DNA from: Gammaproteobacteria bacterium
GTDB taxonomy: Bacteria; Pseudomonadota; Gammaproteobacteria; Acidiferrobacterales; UBA6901
Length of the DNA stretch: 35,447 nt
Direction: 5' to 3'
NCBI GenBank assembly: GCA_016218345.1
Contig: JACREH010000093.1
Coordinates: 1-35,447 of the forward strand
Positions 32,944-35,447 of this stretch are shown here, in pieces; the first letter of the stretch is position 1, and every line of letters begins with the position of its first letter. Below the pieces are notes generated by a model, which did no database searches, had not been told where the DNA came from, and saw only the letters and a list, made by a program, of their open reading frames with translations. A program made the position numbers and the translations under genes.

Positions 32944-33046
32944 GCCGCAGAGACGCAGAGAACGCAGAGATTTAACTACTGGATCACCAAAAATAGGATT
33001 TTCCAATTTTAAATGATTTTCTCTGCGCTCTCTGCGTCTCTGCGGC
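32944..33046. repeat. Family B palindromic repeat, copy B3
   Basis: The 26-base arms at 32944-32969 (GCCGCAGAGACGCAGAG...) and 33021-33046 have one G-T mismatch. Its loop of about 50 bases is unrelated to that of B1 and B2. The right flank GCAAAAACTATTACAAGCT matches the flank of B1 and B2. It lies 20 bases after the stop of the YycJ-like gene and upstream of purL. Confidence 0.88.
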
Positions 33047-33095
33047 AAAAACTATTACAAGCTATTTTGTGCCCACTCAACGTTAAGTGGTGCCT

Positions 33096-35447
<2,352 letters not shown>

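Overview
The window is about 35.4 kb of GC-rich, densely coded bacterial chromosome. The gene set points to a sulfur-oxidising gammaproteobacterium: a rhodanese-TusA-DsrE2 sulfur relay, a dapA-bamC pair, a BepA-type periplasmic protease, a FimX-like protein with a PilT-type ATPase, and two FadL-type porins. An Acidiferrobacterales-like lineage would fit, but that is inference. There are no tRNA, rRNA, CRISPR, phage or transposase genes.

Layout. Positions 1-375 hold no recognisable gene. Positions 376-6601 (minus strand) encode a branched pyruvate dehydrogenase, E1alpha, E1beta and a fused E2-E3 protein, followed by argG. From 6790 the plus strand has an M17 aminopeptidase, a 32-residue membrane protein, a PuuD-like membrane protein, and the overlapping pair argD-argF. 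Then come a secreted metallo-beta-lactamase-fold protein with a degraded metal site (minus), an orphan FbpC-like ABC ATPase (plus), a MarC protein (minus), a REC-PAS-GGDEF-EAL FimX-like regulator (plus) and BepA (minus). Positions 18765-20084 carry the rhodanese-tusA-dsrE2 operon, with its own promoter and terminator. Two FadL-family outer-membrane proteins diverge from a shared intergenic region at 21353-21737. A PilT-family ATPase, a LysR regulator and a small unknown protein follow. After a 712-base non-coding structured block come phoH and bcp (minus), a GalT-like HIT enzyme (minus), then dapA, bamC, a YycJ-like hydrolase and the first 784 codons of purL.

The protein genes are mostly conserved housekeeping functions. 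The unusual content is in the gaps. (1) Three families of long palindromes share one scaffold with a swapped four-base word (AGAT, AGAG or CAAG); seven copies are seen, most of them close to stop codons. (2) Two 163-bp MITE-like elements, at 12436-12598 and 16985-17147, lie in opposite orientation. Their successive hairpins keep position while the stem sequences change in a compensating way. (3) Eight hairpins in four intergenic regions present AGGAT, AGGGAT or AGGGGAT in the loop, closed by C and G. This is the form of CsrA/RsmA binding sites, and two match the CsrA SELEX consensus exactly. One two-hairpin cassette has inserted into an arm of another repeat. Together these suggest an interspersed set of structured elements that could act on transcript ends or titrate CsrA. 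The sequence supports the structures; the function is inference.

Start sites were chosen from ribosome binding sites and family alignment. Functional names rest on motif recognition by eye, not on database searches.
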